A stretch of 25,591 nucleotides of DNA from Dickeya chrysanthemi NCPPB 402. GTDB taxonomy: Bacteria > Pseudomonadota > Gammaproteobacteria > Enterobacterales > Enterobacteriaceae. The translations under genes and the position numbers were made by a program. The stretch covers positions 3,089,190 to 3,114,780 of the forward strand of contig NZ_CM001974.1 in NCBI RefSeq assembly GCF_000406105.1. The letters run 5' to 3'. The notes beneath the pieces were generated by a model. The model searched no databases. It was not told where the DNA came from and was given only the letters and a program-made list of their open reading frames with translations. Positions 8,201-20,900 of this stretch are shown in pieces; within the stretch, counting starts at the first letter, position 1; the number at the start of each line of letters is the position of its first letter.

Positions 8201-8905
8201 TCACCGACCTATCGAACCTTTGTGTTCGACGCCACGAAAATATTGCTGGACCAGGGCGCCAGTCAGGTGCGTGCGCTGAGCCTGGCCGCGCACTTCCCGA
8301 TGAAACTGATGGGTCTGGTACAAGGTACCGGCGATGTCACGCCGGACAGCATGGGCTTTATGCCCGTGGACTCTCCGCTCCAAGGGAGCCCACTCATCGC
8401 CCCCTGGTTCGGTCTTCAGTTCGAGCTTGATCTGGGCTCGCTGGGCGCACTCGCGGCAGAAGCCGGATTCACGGCATCCCTAATGCTGGGGTGGGCACCT
8501 AATGCGAACGGTGCCACCAACTATATCGGTCTCAGCATGCCCGGGGTCAGCGGCGGCGACCGTGCCATCTCGCTGCAAGGCGTGCTCAAACTCGCGTTCG
8601 GTGACGTCAGCTTCCTGGTCTCGCCACCGACATACATCTTGCAACTCAAGAACATCGCCCTGACGTTCCTGAGCCTGACGTTCCCACCGAACGGACAAAT
8701 CAACATGCTGATGTTTGGCAACCCCGACGCTCAAACCAGCGGAGCCCTCGGCTGGTACGCCTCCTATCTCAAAAACGGGGCCGGACAGAAGTCCGGAAAC
8801 GGAAAATCCGTCACCGGGGTGAAACGCCTCAAAGCCACCGCGCACGGGGACACGGTGCTGATCGCGCCGCAACACACCATCAAGAAGTTGGAGGATCACC
8901 GATGA
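5279..8905 (+). CDS. 1208 aa beta-rich protein F of unknown function
   Basis: ATG at 5279 has GGAGG at 5269-5273. There is no signal peptide, LysM or RTX repeat. Residues 1-580 are mostly beta (SLSLTISGSG and SGTVIYGTR types of strand). Residues about 585-720 are alpha-helical and charged (QERYLVLQQVI, then W-W and R-W-A-D-H positions near 665). From about 800 to 1165 the chain returns to long amphipathic strands (LQGVLKLAFGDVSFLV; YILQLKNIALTFLSLTF), which resemble the N-terminal part of the giant protein encoded next. The tail is short and basic. The gene overlaps the next by four bases (ATGA), so the two are made together and probably work in one complex. The first 200 bases are AT-richer, like the preceding two genes, and then GC rises. 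I do not recognise a named family. Confidence 0.85.
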   Translation: MLRRSDVSPYLYFPESFLDAHIFVDAYLIPPDGSTPDSLSLTEAISGPGWFVFIPGLETTDIDAFVTAAQTYFANSARTGAFAAWFQDISNPIAGLSGTVIYGTRAAGQVTTSRSALIQGANLSVNIDGGSVIAASGDGLSLTISGSGNSWSVTPYGSRQSCQLPWLSGGAINVLGPVETSGCFQFSVAVTDSIASQLDVGLRSYTAPVGGGYAQSTAHKFLNFGTSGITLSMTLDPLAPFDHQRSFAGFAASQTPLTSTYRTAVGDTVSLTPTDSAALVFTDRLLAVDASGVPVVLSGNRITAMMPSGDFTVSVPTGKQPSGPGAAPNLSATLMCGLSAVEYLDVNAAGTLSFVPDQPAFAPTIKAATGTSANDTKRVFGQITDAGRTSWAYLSVAEGSTYFAQPDSSVLHNGPGNAATPFLNYLPVELGTLPPALTQSEEVGAGIACFPLLPYAAVTAGAGLASDDIAQFELQAWAPRRKALIQQLVNLTNTTRLGSGATLPAPPYGTTPQGLLLEFTQAGSELGWGHLTLGNSPSTPPPNRADTVVLSSVTGALKDALQTNQLALIMMAGDQFAACGSFPYVLTQERYLVLQQVITDPAVIKAIAPLVTGVTPTSGKWPDETALNTALQGVLTTDQYNTWSQTIRTYSGDFSLFVADWEFDLSPWRWADHNSIVIFKFCRKQLTQIIADTAQWTEGDAFNTSTATTQKIVSDFFDDTLVRFNTGDTDLSYFVNTVMRDPNWNGILVLNGEVPLSGLPPQLEGLAAGIDASQFKAHHLGITVTPVQTGITRYTTTASSAFGLIDYSSPAPLSGNQPYDYKVLSLKVLIANSSIASFSSSIELLINQFFGEQSNQQNANDNNLVLYGTYQKSGGVGSYSFTSNGATSYLMSSSTLYMVNIETASFITVTSGANDPDDTTVNSRFQLNGSVSFLPQPSFDLFSYGPEQAVIDIQGIGGGLSYSALSIDMTFDQASPTYRTFVFDATKILLDQGASQVRALSLAAHFPMKLMGLVQGTGDVTPDSMGFMPVDSPLQGSPLIAPWFGLQFELDLGSLGALAAEAGFTASLMLGWAPNANGATNYIGLSMPGVSGGDRAISLQGVLKLAFGDVSFLVSPPTYILQLKNIALTFLSLTFPPNGQINMLMFGNPDAQTSGALGWYASYLKNGAGQKSGNGKSVTGVKRLKATAHGDTVLIAPQHTIKKLEDHR

Positions 8906-11900
8906 ACATCCAGGACCTCTGGACCAGCCTCCACACTAACGGCTACCTCAACGCCACCAACACCACGCTGTCGTTACCCGCTAATAATCAGCTGGACTCA
9001 GCACCGCTCACGGCCCTTCTCAGCGACGCCACGCTGTTTCCGACGGCCAGCCTCCAAATGACGCTCACCAGCGCGACGCCGCCAGGAACCGTGATCACGC
9101 TGGTCGGCACGCTGACCGGCACCTTCATGGGATTCAAGAACCCGGCTGCTACCGCGATCTTCAGTGTCGATGCTACTGGCACGGCCGAGCTTTCCCTGGC
9201 TGTCACGCTGGGCAATGGCCAAGTTCTCGGCGTCGCCTTTCCGAAGATCGTCGATGACGTGCCAGGCCAGTATGCATTCACCGGTGCCGTGATGACTGCG
9301 GCCTCTACGGAAACGGGCAGCACGTTGATCTTCTCCGGTGTGCCGGTACCGCCTGAAGCCTACGCCAGGCTGTGGGTCAGCACACTCACGCCGGTCACCG
9401 GGTCGATCACCCGCTGGGCCAATCCGAGTACCACACCACCGGACTTTGCACTCGCCAACCAAGTGGTGATGGCATCGGCACAAGCGGGTCTGTTGACCTT
9501 CCGAGCGGGTATCACGCTGACGAGTTCGTCGACGGGCGGTGCCGGGGCGCTGATTGGCGAAATTCCGGCGGGCCAACTCGCAGCAACGCCGGTTCCGATG
9601 TCAAGCCCGCTGCCCGTGAACGAGGGCACGGGGCCTGTTTTCAATTCGGCGGAAGACTGGGATCTGAATATCCCTGATTTATCGAGTTTAGCCGCACTGT
9701 TCGTCGGAACGCAGCTAGCGGCGTTCATCCCACCCCGTTTTCCACTCGGTAGCACACTCAGCGCCAATCAGATTTCGCTTTCCTTGTCCTACGGCGGCGC
9801 CACATCCAACGTGATCAGCACCAATGTTGCAGAGAAAGTAGGCGTTTCATTGCTGCCACTCAATGCAGCCAATCTGGAAAGTATTGAATTCGGCTTTTCA
9901 ATGGATCCATCTGACGCCTTGAGCTTGAGGATTAATGTCGGAGGACACTTCAGCTTCTTCAGCGTAGATTCGCTTGTTTTCTATGCTGGCGTCACAGTCC
10001 CAACGCTCATTGGGCGATTCAATAATATTAGCGCTATCGATGTCACTGATTTGCTCCGTGCCGTCGGAATAACAGGGATCCCGCAGTCCGGCTGTCAATT
10101 TGACACCATCAGCGGTACTGTCGATGTGAACACCGGCTATTACGCGTTCACCGGTGACGCGCGTTTCACTGGCTCCAACTGGTCGATCAATCTGGGCAGC
10201 GGCCTGACCCTCATTGAGATCGACAGTCTTGGCGTGACCCTCACCAAATCCGCCGCAGTCACTACATCGGAACTCACGACCTCTTTCGTGTTCTTGGGCT
10301 CCCAGTTCTACGCTCGCGCTTACAACAGTTCGAACGGCGGGGCATGGCTGCTCACCGGCTCCTTGTCACCGACCACCCCGATGAAAATCGCCGATGTCGC
10401 CAGCCAGTTGCTGCCGTGGGCGGCCGATGCCGTGCCAGACATCACGATCAACTTTCTGAACTGCCAGTTCGATACCAGCAACAACACTTATATGGTGAAT
10501 GTCGGCGTTGTGTGGAAGTTGGATATCCTGCCGGTGTCCATCTATGCCGAGTTCATGCTGAAATCCAACCGGGTCACCACGCAATCCCCGGCCCAGTATT
10601 CTGGCTATGTACGGGGCACTGTCGACATCAACGGCATGGTACTGGGTGTCGCCTATGTCTTCGACCCGACGACCACCGACATCAGCTTTAGCTACAAGAG
10701 CCTGACCGTCACCTACCACCAGGACAAAGTAGACAACGTCAAAACCTATGTCGCGGTCAGCCTCAACAACAGCAATGTCGGCGATCTCTTCTCGTTCCTG
10801 CTGGAATTCGCCTCTCCTGGACGCAACATCTCACTGTCGTCCCCCTGGGACGTGCTTGAGAAGATTGGCCTGCCCAATCTGACCGTGAAGGTCTATCTCC
10901 AGACCAAGAAAATCGAGGTCGACATTGACCTGGATGTCGATCTTGGCTTTATGAAGCTGACCAAATTCGTCCTGATCTACACACGTCAGTACGGCAAGGC
11001 GAAGTTCGACCTGCAACTGAGTGGCAACTTCCTGGGGCAGGATTACGGCCAAAACGGCGCGGCCCCGCTCAGTTGGGATCCCCTGAATGAAGCGCCACCC
11101 GTCGTACCGGGCACCGGTACCCAGACCTTTGACCTCGAATATCTGGGCCTGGGCCAGCGCCTTGCCCTACGCGAAATCCCGCCCGCCACAATGGACGGCG
11201 TTATCGCCGCCCTTGAAAAAGCGCTCGTTCCCGCGGGAAATCCACAGCAGAATCCGGCGACACAACTGCCTGGCCTGACCTATGACGCAGGCTCGAACTG
11301 GCTGATCGGCACCCGCTTCACGGCAATGTCGACGGTGCAACTCAGTGTCGTCTTCAACGACCCGAACCTGTACGGCCTGCTGATCCAGCTGTCCGGCAGC
11401 CGGGCCGGTTCACTGGCGGGCCTGCGCTTCGAAATCCTGTACCGGAAGATTTCGGATAGTATCGGTGTCTATCACATCGAGCTGACGCTGCCCGATGCTA
11501 TGCGGCATATCGAAATGGGCGAAGTCTCGATCACGCTGCCCATCATCACCGTCGATATCTATACCAACGGTAATTTCCGTATCGATGTCGGCTTCCCGCC
11601 GAGCCTGACCGATTTTTCGCGCTCGGGATCCGTCCAGGTCTTCCCGTTCATCGGGTTCGGTGGTTTCTATTTTGCCGTCCTCAACGGGACCACGTCTTCC
11701 AGTGTCCCCACGATCACCAACGGCACCTTCTCGCCGGTGCTGGAACTCGGCCTCGCGCTTCAGGTCGGTGTCGGCAAGACGATTTCGCTGGGCATCCTCT
11801 CTGGTGGCATCAGCATCACCGTCGGCGGCCAGGTGCAGGGCGTGCTCGCCTGGTTTAACCCGACCCCGGCCAACCTCTCACCGGAACGCTATATTCATTT

Positions 11901-14900
11901 GCGCGGCACCGTTGCGGTGGTGGGTATCGTCTATGCCACCGTCGATTTCGGCATCATTCAGGCCAGCGTCAACCTCACGGTTTATGCCTCGGTTTCGCTG
12001 GATGTAGAGAGCTACAAGGCCATTCTGATCGAGATCAGTGCAGGCGTCAGTGTCCGCGTCTCTATCAAGATCGTCTTCATCCGTATTCATTTCAGCTTCT
12101 CTGCAACGATTACTGAATCCTTCATGATCGGCAATGACACGGCGACACCGTGGCTGATTGCATCAGGATCAGGGACAAATCCGCAACTGACGGATCGCCG
12201 CGCCTACCGTTCACGTACGCGGATTCTGCGCCAGAAACCTTACGCCAAGCTGCGCAGCCGTCCTGCCCGTAGTCTCCAGAAGCGTGGTCTCTTGCTGCGA
12301 CGCTCGGCTTTTGGCCTGGCAGCGTCAACGACCACCGTCGACCTGACTGCAATCCCATTGATCTCACAGGCGCTCCCCAGCGACTTCGGTTTCCCCGGCG
12401 CTCCAGCCTTCCCCGGCGCCACGATGAACCCGGTACTGGCACTGCTGCTCGGCATGGAAACGTCCAGTGATCCGGCATCCGGCACCAACCAGTTCCTGAA
12501 CTTTGTCACGGATTGGGTGGTTGATTCGGTCGGTCATGTCCACGATACCGTTTCTGCGGCCCTTATCGACGAGATCCTCGATGCCCTGTCAGCCGAAGAC
12601 GTGGCATCCACGGTCTTCACCTACCCAGCCTTGGTAAACCTGTTCACCAGCAACAATATCCAGTTCTCCGTCGCCGCCCGCCCGACCACGGATCCCGGTA
12701 CCGAAGTGCCAATGGCACTGATGGCGATGATCCCGGAACTGTCGATGACGACACCGGACTTCAGCATCAACTTCCTGACCGATCGTATCCCCGAAGGGGA
12801 CTACGAGCAGACAATCCAGCAGTATTTCGCTGATCTGGCCGCTCAATTCGCCGCCCGCGAGACCGGCCCGACCCTGCTGGCCGATGAACTGGGGGCGACA
12901 CCAGACTCCATGGCGGTCATCGTATTCCGCTACTATTTCCAGATGCTTGCCAAGGGCCTGATGCAGCAGGCAAAAACTCTGCTCGCCAACCTGTCACTCA
13001 CTCTGGACCAGAACGCGGCCGCTGCCGCGTCCCTGACTTCGATCGCGAACCTCTTCACCAACAACTACACCGTGCGGGCCGGCGATACCTTGTCCTCGAT
13101 CGCCGCCCTGTTCGGGACAACAGAAGCCGAGCTTCAGGCTGCCAACCCGGATGATACACTGACCGCGCCGAAACCCGGTCAAACCGTCTTCATCCCGACC
13201 AACACAGTGTCCTACACCAGCCAGACCGGTGATACCCTAGCCGGGCTCAGCGCCTGCTTCGGCGTAAGCCAGGCCGACCTTGAGACCGCCAACCCCGGTG
13301 TCGACTTCAGCAATCTGCCCGCAGGCACAGTGCTGACGATTCCGGCAATGCGCATTCTTCACACCGTGATAGCGGATGAAAGTGGCACGTCGATCGCCGC
13401 TGACTTCGGCATTGCTCTGGGCACGCTGGAAGCAGCCAACCCTACCGTTGACTTCAATCCGCTGGCCACGGGCACCGCCCTGCTGATTCCACTCCAGGTC
13501 ACCGCAGACATGGTAGCGACCGGAAATGAAGCCGCCCAGAACGTCCTCAACACGGCGATCCCCCTGGCCCTCGGCGACATCACCTTCACCGCGCAGTCCA
13601 CGGACAACATCAACTCGCTGGCAGCCCAGTTTGGTGTCACGGTCGAGCAACTGATCAACACCAATCAGGAAAGCCTGACCATTATCAACCCGGGCCAGTC
13701 AGTGCCGCTGGGCAATTTGACCACCACCACCCGGGCGGGGGACAGCTACAACGCCCTCGTCAATTACTGGTACGGTGGTGTCACCGGGTTTGATCCCTCA
13801 ACGCTCAATGCCGCGAACCCCGGCCTGACCCTGACCACGGGCCAGACGCTCTCCATCCCGTCGAGCACGGCCAAGAACGTGACCTACACCGTGGTCAGCG
13901 GAGACACCTTCGATAAGATTGCCGCCGCTAACCCGGGCCTCACTCTGCCCGACCTGATGGGAAACAACGCCGCAATCGGGGTCGACATCGGTCAGACCGT
14001 CACACTGCCCAGCGTCACGGTTCCAACCAGCAACAGCTTCATTCTGCTCTATGCCGCCACCACTGGCGACACGCTCACCACTATTGCTGAGCAGTTCTTC
14101 GCACCGGATGACCTGTCCCAGCAGAGCGCGCTCCAGAGCTTGCAGCAGTGGAATGGCAAGATCAGCACAACCGCTCTGCTGACCGTCGGCCAGATCATCA
14201 ATGTGCCTTACGCTACCACTTTTGGCAGTATCGAACGCCAGTACAAGGTGAGCGCAGCTCAAATCGCTGCCAGCACGGCCATGGGCTCAGCGTCTTTGCT
14301 GGCCGCCCGGGCATCGCTGACCGCGCCGAACGTGGTTCATCAGGTCAGCGCTACTGATACGCTGGGCGGCATTGCTCAGGCCTATGACCTGTCGCTGGAG
14401 CAACTGACCGATCGCATCGCGCAGGTGACCGGCCTCTTTGCAGCAGCGCAGAACAACACTATTCAGCTCGCGATCGTCGCGATCCCAGGCATGCGACTTT
14501 CCATACTGACCGACAATCTCGCCTCGATGGGTATGTTCACAGACGCACTGAACATGACCAGCCGCTTTATGATGAGCGGTCTTCGAGCTCCGGCACCCCA
14601 GTTTGCGGGCGAACCTGCACCTTCTGCGACAGCGGCCTATCCGCTCTACGCCATGATCGGTCAGGAATACCCACTGGGCACGGTGACCACCGGCTACGAC
14701 ATCAAGATCGGAAGCTCCGGTGCGTCCTGGGTCGCTGTTCAGACCGGCGCTGCCGACATGCCGCTGCTGCCGCAGGAAATCACGCAGATCACCGCGTTCC
14801 AGACCCTCAGTTTCCAGCCCAACGTTCTCCAATCGATCGCTTTGCCACAGTTCGCGTACACCGCGGACAGCCAGACCGTCGGTGCCGTCAATATGTGGAA

Positions 14901-17900
14901 GACGCCGGATATCCCGGTCGACATTGTGCCGCCCGGCCAGAAGGTCGTGCAGCCCTCCCTCTGGACACTGCCGGATGCCCTGATATCGGCTCTTGCGGCC
15001 AGTCCGACAGGCACCCTGCTCTATCAGCCGAAATCCGGTACCACCCAACCCGATGGCAGCATCAAGAGTACCGTTCTTGAGAATGCGTGCTACGCGACCT
15101 CGATCAGCATCGACATCCAGACCGTCCCGAACGCCCCGGATGGCATCTACATGGTGGCCGGAGCCGATCAGGCGGGCATGCAGCGGCTGCTGGCCCTCTG
15201 GGAATACCTGACCAGCAACAACGAAACCGCGACCCTCTATGTTGCCTATGCTGACCAGGATACGACGAACGCCTCGACCTCAGGCGGCACGCTGGTCTCC
15301 GACAAGGTCAATCGCACGAGCAGCTTTATTCTGAAGACCAATCTCAGTACGGAGAGCCACGGCGCACCGCAGACCACGCTGCAAGGCACCCGCATCCGGA
15401 TGCTCAATACGGGCCTGCTGGACTCGCCGCTTGCCACTCTTGAACCAGACAGCGCGCTCGATTTCCTCCAGTTGCTCTGGGAGTGCAGTGTTGTTAAATC
15501 CGGCGGCTACTATCTGCGCTATGAGACCACGGATGGCACGCTTGGCCTGCCAGCAAACCTCTTCTCCGGCGGCACTCAGGCGACCCTCCAGATCATCGTG
15601 GTGACGGACAATCAGGTCGCGGGAAGCCCGGTTGCCTACGCGTACAACAACATTGCCTTGATCGGTGACAACGTCGACACGGGCAGCCACAACATCTTCT
15701 TTGAAGCCCTGACGCACGACGTCACGGTCACCGACACCCTGACCAATATTGCCCAGCGCTATTCGCCGTGGGTCAGCCTCACCCCAGTTTCTCTGGCGGA
15801 ATTGAACCAGACCGTCGTCAGCTCCATGGTGCCCGGCACCACGGTCTCCGGCGTTTCTGGTCAGGTTGCCGCGCTGGCAACAGACAGCTTCTTGACCCTC
15901 GCCCTGCGTGCTGGCGTGACAGTTGCGGCAATAGCCACCGAGAAGGCGACCACCATGGGTTGGCTCCAACCCGGCAACGACCTTCAGCTCTCGGGCAACC
16001 CGGTGCAGATCGTTGCTATCGGCGACACACTGGCCTCTATTTCGCGGGAATATGACTTCCTCGATCCGGAAGCGCTGACCACGCTCAATCTCAACATGCC
16101 AGGCCTGCTGGCCGTCGGTTCAGTGCTCACGATTCCGGGTAAGGCCGATTATACAGTTCAGACTGGCGACACGTTCGGCAGCATTGCCCGGTCCCAAGGC
16201 GTCGATATCTCCCTGATCGCCGAGGCGAACCAAGAGGCCGTCATACTGGCGGTTGGTCAGCCAATGGTGGTTGGCGGCGGAACGCTCAACCTGACGGCAA
16301 CCCTGCCGCAGGGCCATATCGGGTTCGACGTCACCCGAACGGACCCGCAGCCAAAGGATCCGGCCAACGAAACCGATCAGGCCGCACTGAACACACTGTT
16401 CAACCTGCTGGGCTTCCAGATTGACGACACGGTGGCCCTCAACGCCAGCAATGAGGGTCTGCCTGCGGGCCCGACCACCGAGAATGACGATGACCCCTGG
16501 GACTACCAGCAGGTTATGTCGATTCTGGCCTTCGCCAAGGTTAACCATGCCCTCGACAGTGCGCCTCTGCCGCCTCCGTCACTGAACCCCTATGCTGGGA
16601 TATCTGCGGGGGCCATTGCGGATGTTGCCTTGTTCTTCCAGGACGTGCTGGGTAACCGAACCAATAACTCGACGCTTGCGACCATCGAGCAGCCGCTCGG
16701 CTACACCGATGAGATGGTGACCATCACTGCGTGGCCATCGGCAACGACGGCTTACCGGTTTGCTCCGCCGGTCACCGGTACTGACAATCTGACGGTAGCG
16801 GTCTCGATTTCGCCGACCCAGTTCCTGCCGGACAGCACACCGCTCCAGATGATCGGCGGAGCGCCCAGCGCAGATCAGCCAACGGCGGCCGCCGTTCGAG
16901 CCGGTAGCGCGCTCGCCACCTATCAGACCGTCTCCTACCAACTTCAGCAGCCCGATGTGACGGGCTGGCTCAGCACGACGCTGGGCAGTATTGGCGATGC
17001 CGAGAACGTAGGTGAGACCGCACGCATCCGGCTGCTCGGTGTCGCGAATTCGGCTTATGTCTTCATGACAGGTGCGCAGAACCTGAAGGTCGCGCCGGTC
17101 ACGCTGGGCACTAGCGGATACCAAAACGTGGCTGCCCTGATAAATGCGCCGCTCAGCGCAACATCGACGGGCTACCCGGCCTCTTCCAGCGATGTCGGGC
17201 AGTACAATGCGGCAGCCCGGGCAGACCTGCTCTGGGGGCAAGGTACCCGCCTTACGATCCCCAGCAATTACCTCGTGCTGTCCGGCGACACACCGCAGGC
17301 CATCGTGACAGCCTCGCAGGGTGCCGTCGATCTGGCTACGCTGGCAGATCAGAATGCCACAGTGCCCGTTGCGCAGGATGCGATGGTCAACACAGCGGTT
17401 CGCACCGCTTCCGTGGGATCCGCTGATCTGTCACTCAGCGCGATTGCGCTTCAGATCGGCACACTGGTGGTCGATGGGCCCGGCGATGTGCCCGGACTCG
17501 TCACCTCGAACGCCGACGTGGCTCTCACTGCGGGCCTGACGCTCAGCTATTCCGACACCACAGGCCAGTACAGCTATGAGATCCCGACAGGCGGCACCTT
17601 CAATGACGCCGCAGCCGATTTCACGGCGCAGGTCCGCAGCCACAGCGGCGACCAGACCGCTGTCGTGTCGGTCCTTGATGTCGCCGGTGCCAATGAGTTC
17701 CTCGACAACATCTGGCCGGTGGGAACGCCCCTCAGCATATCGAGCGTGGTGACCAACACGTCAGATACATTAACCACTTTGGCAAAGGACTTCGGTGCGC
17801 CCGCCGGTGGCACCGGCTCACTCGAAGCACAGTTCCTCGCAGGCAACGCGGAAGTCCCCGGTGTTTGGGCTGTTCACACCGCGCTCTTCATCGAGAACGT

Positions 17901-20900
17901 AACGGTGCAGATCGCCGAGGGTAACACGCTGGCCGATATCGCGGCGGAGGGCTTAACCTCGGTTGGGTCTGTACTCAGCAACAACCCCGATGTTCCGTTC
18001 CTGAACACGGCGGTTCTCGCGATCCCCTACATGGCGGACAGCTCCGCTATCAGTGCCAGCGTCTACGGTGCGACGGGTACCGAAACCATGAACGACGTGG
18101 TGGCCAAGTACCCGGGCTGGAGCCTCGATGGTCTGGCGCTCTACAACAGCGACGTGCCCGGCTTGTTTGCACCAACCGAGATCGATCTGAACGGCAAGAA
18201 GATCACGCCGACCGTCACCACCACGATGACTATGCTGGCCGCCGAATTCGGGCTCACCGTCAGCGTCTTCATGTCCCAGATCGCAGCGCTGCCTGGCATC
18301 ATCGCCAGTGGTGCGGCGTTTGTCGCCCCGGCCATGACGTCGGTCAGCGGTGACACGCTCAAGGACGTGGCAGCTCGGTACAATGTCGGGACCGGCGTGC
18401 TCGCTGCGGCCTGTGCATCTCTGCCCGGCTTCCTGCCTAAGGGTGAAAGCGTCACGATTGAGGGCACCACGTATCCGACCTATGCCAACGACACCTTTGG
18501 CCTGCTGACTACCCGTATCAATGCAGACCGGCAGATTGACAACCTGAAGCCACTCGGTGTGTCTGATGTCGGTGCCGTGGCAGGAGGCGTGAGCGTGGGG
18601 GCGCGCACGTTGCTGGCCCCGCCGGTGGACACTGCCGTGTCTGCGGCGGTGACACCTGCGAAGACCAAAGCCGTTCTCAGCCTCGGCGTCACGCTGACGA
18701 TGAGCCGCGATCCGGTTCTGTTGGCGCCTGCGTTTGCCGGGGCCCCACATGTGATCTCCGCCCGCACGGATATTCCGGCACAGCCCTTTGCAGGTTCCGG
18801 AGATGCGAGCCAGGCGTCGCTGACCCAGTTCGGCTTCGATTTCGAGGCCGCCTTCCCGGGCCTCAAGATCGCGACGGGCCCAGCTGCTACCCAAACGCAG
18901 GGCACGACGCAGATCAAGAAACCGTCGCTGAAGCTGGCGGTCAACGCGAATCCGTCATCGTCGACGGGCGGCAAGACGCTGTGGGTGGTGAATTTTTCGA
19001 ATCAAGGCGTGGGTATTACCTACGAGGTCAACCGATCCAGTATCCGGTACTTTGGTGTTACGCCCCTTTCCACGGTCGCCTGGAACAACACCGTCGAAGT
19101 ACCCACCTATTCCAGTGACAAGGGACTGAGCTGGACTGGCAAGCAGCAGGCGTTCCGTGCGGCCGACCCGGATGCGTGGAACCAAGAGTTCCTGGCAGCG
19201 ATCGACCTGCTGCTCTCTCCGGCCTACGCGGTACCCGGCTCCACCGATACATCCGTAGCAACCAACATCGCCAATGTCATCGGTGCCAAGGCTGACATCG
19301 CTGCCGGGATGTCCGGCATCGTGGCACCGATCATTGGCACAGACACCACTGGCCTGACCGAAGCACAAACCACGCTGAAGCAGCAGCTTCTCACTACGCT
19401 GAGTTCCGCCTATTCGGTGCAAACGCTTGTGCAGGTCGACCTCGATGTGCAGGGAAGTGGTGCGGGCAGCGACCCGACCACAGCACCGCAGTTGTCCGGC
19501 AAGCTGGTCGCCGGGATTGTCCGGACCCCCGATGATAGTGAGGGTGCCCGTGCGGCGACTGACCCGAGCCGGCCTTTTGCACCGCTAGCGGCCCAGGCGC
19601 AGGTCTCCGAGAGCTATCTGGCCGAGATCATCGAGTTCGTACCCAACATCATCAGGCCCGGCCTGACCGCTAGCTATACTGGCGCAACCCACGGTTACAC
19701 GACGACCGGTTCGGACACGGTTGCGACGATCGCTGCGTTCTTCGCGGTCCAGGCTGGCGAGCTTCCCGCAGGCATGACGTTGGCCAGCAATGACGGCCCG
19801 CTGTTCCAAGGCTCCACGGCGATCAATATCACGCCTTTTGTCGTGCCTGTGCCCACCAGCGGTTATACCGTCACCTATGCGGCAAACTGGATGAACGTTG
19901 AGGTTGACAATATTATCAACGCCAACGCAGATCGAACCGACTTCTTCGCCGCGGGCAGCACGGTGACCGTTAACAAGACGTCCTATACCCCCAGCACAAC
20001 GGACACGCTAGCGACGATCGCTAACCAGTTTGGTGGCCAGCAGGTCTTCGCCGACAGTCTGGCGGAGATCGATGCGGGCACGCTGCCCGGCGGCTATACG
20101 CTGAACAGCTCGGCACCGCCGCGCGGCATCCAGAATGTACCTCAGATGAGCATTGCGACGGCCAAGGGCGCGCTGTCCACGACCGGTTCGCGTATTACGA
20201 CGCTGTTCGGGGTCAAGGATCCGTCCGTTCAGAAGTCAGTGGTGCTGAACCTCGACTACCAGGTCAGCCAGATGGAAATCGACATTCACTCCGTCGACGG
20301 TATCCAGGGCTACAAGAGCTCGTCTTGGCTCAACTTCATCATTCCCATCGTCAACGGGGCGGATACAGACGGTGAGGTCGGACAGGTACAGGTTCCGGTG
20401 CTACTGCGCGGATATCCTGAGCCAACGCTGGTCTCCAACCAGGCCGCGGGCAACGCCACGACCACGTCGGATCCTATCAAGGTCATTGCCCAATGGAACT
20501 ATGGGTTCGCGACCCAGCGCCGCTATGCCGCTCAGGATGCGTTGACGCTGGAGGTCCGGTTTAACCAGACCAGTGATGACATGAATGATCAGCTCGGATA
20601 CGACGAAGCGCCGAAGTACGAAAGCGTGATTGAGGTCCTCGCGGCGTTCTCGGCGGTATGGCCAGCCATCTCTGCTGACCTAGCACAACTTCCGGACACG
20701 ATCGGGGGTGTTTCGAGCCCGGCCGCAGCGAATGCAGTATCTGCGCTTGCTGATCTCGCAACCCGGCTTCAGAACGCCTGGATGGGACTTCAGGCCATGA
20801 ACGTGCGCTCCGGGCTTCCGGAGAAGAGCTTCAAGTACCTGATGTCAACGTTGAGCCGTGGCGGAAACGGCATTGTCAGCGGGATTACGCTGGACAGGCT

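Noticed and set aside
17953..18894. Long minus-strand open frames (for example 313 aa here and 253 aa at 14287-15048)
   Set aside because: They lie opposite the GC-rich giant gene, have low-complexity Arg/Gly/His-rich translations and no ribosome sites; they are shadows of the plus-strand codons.
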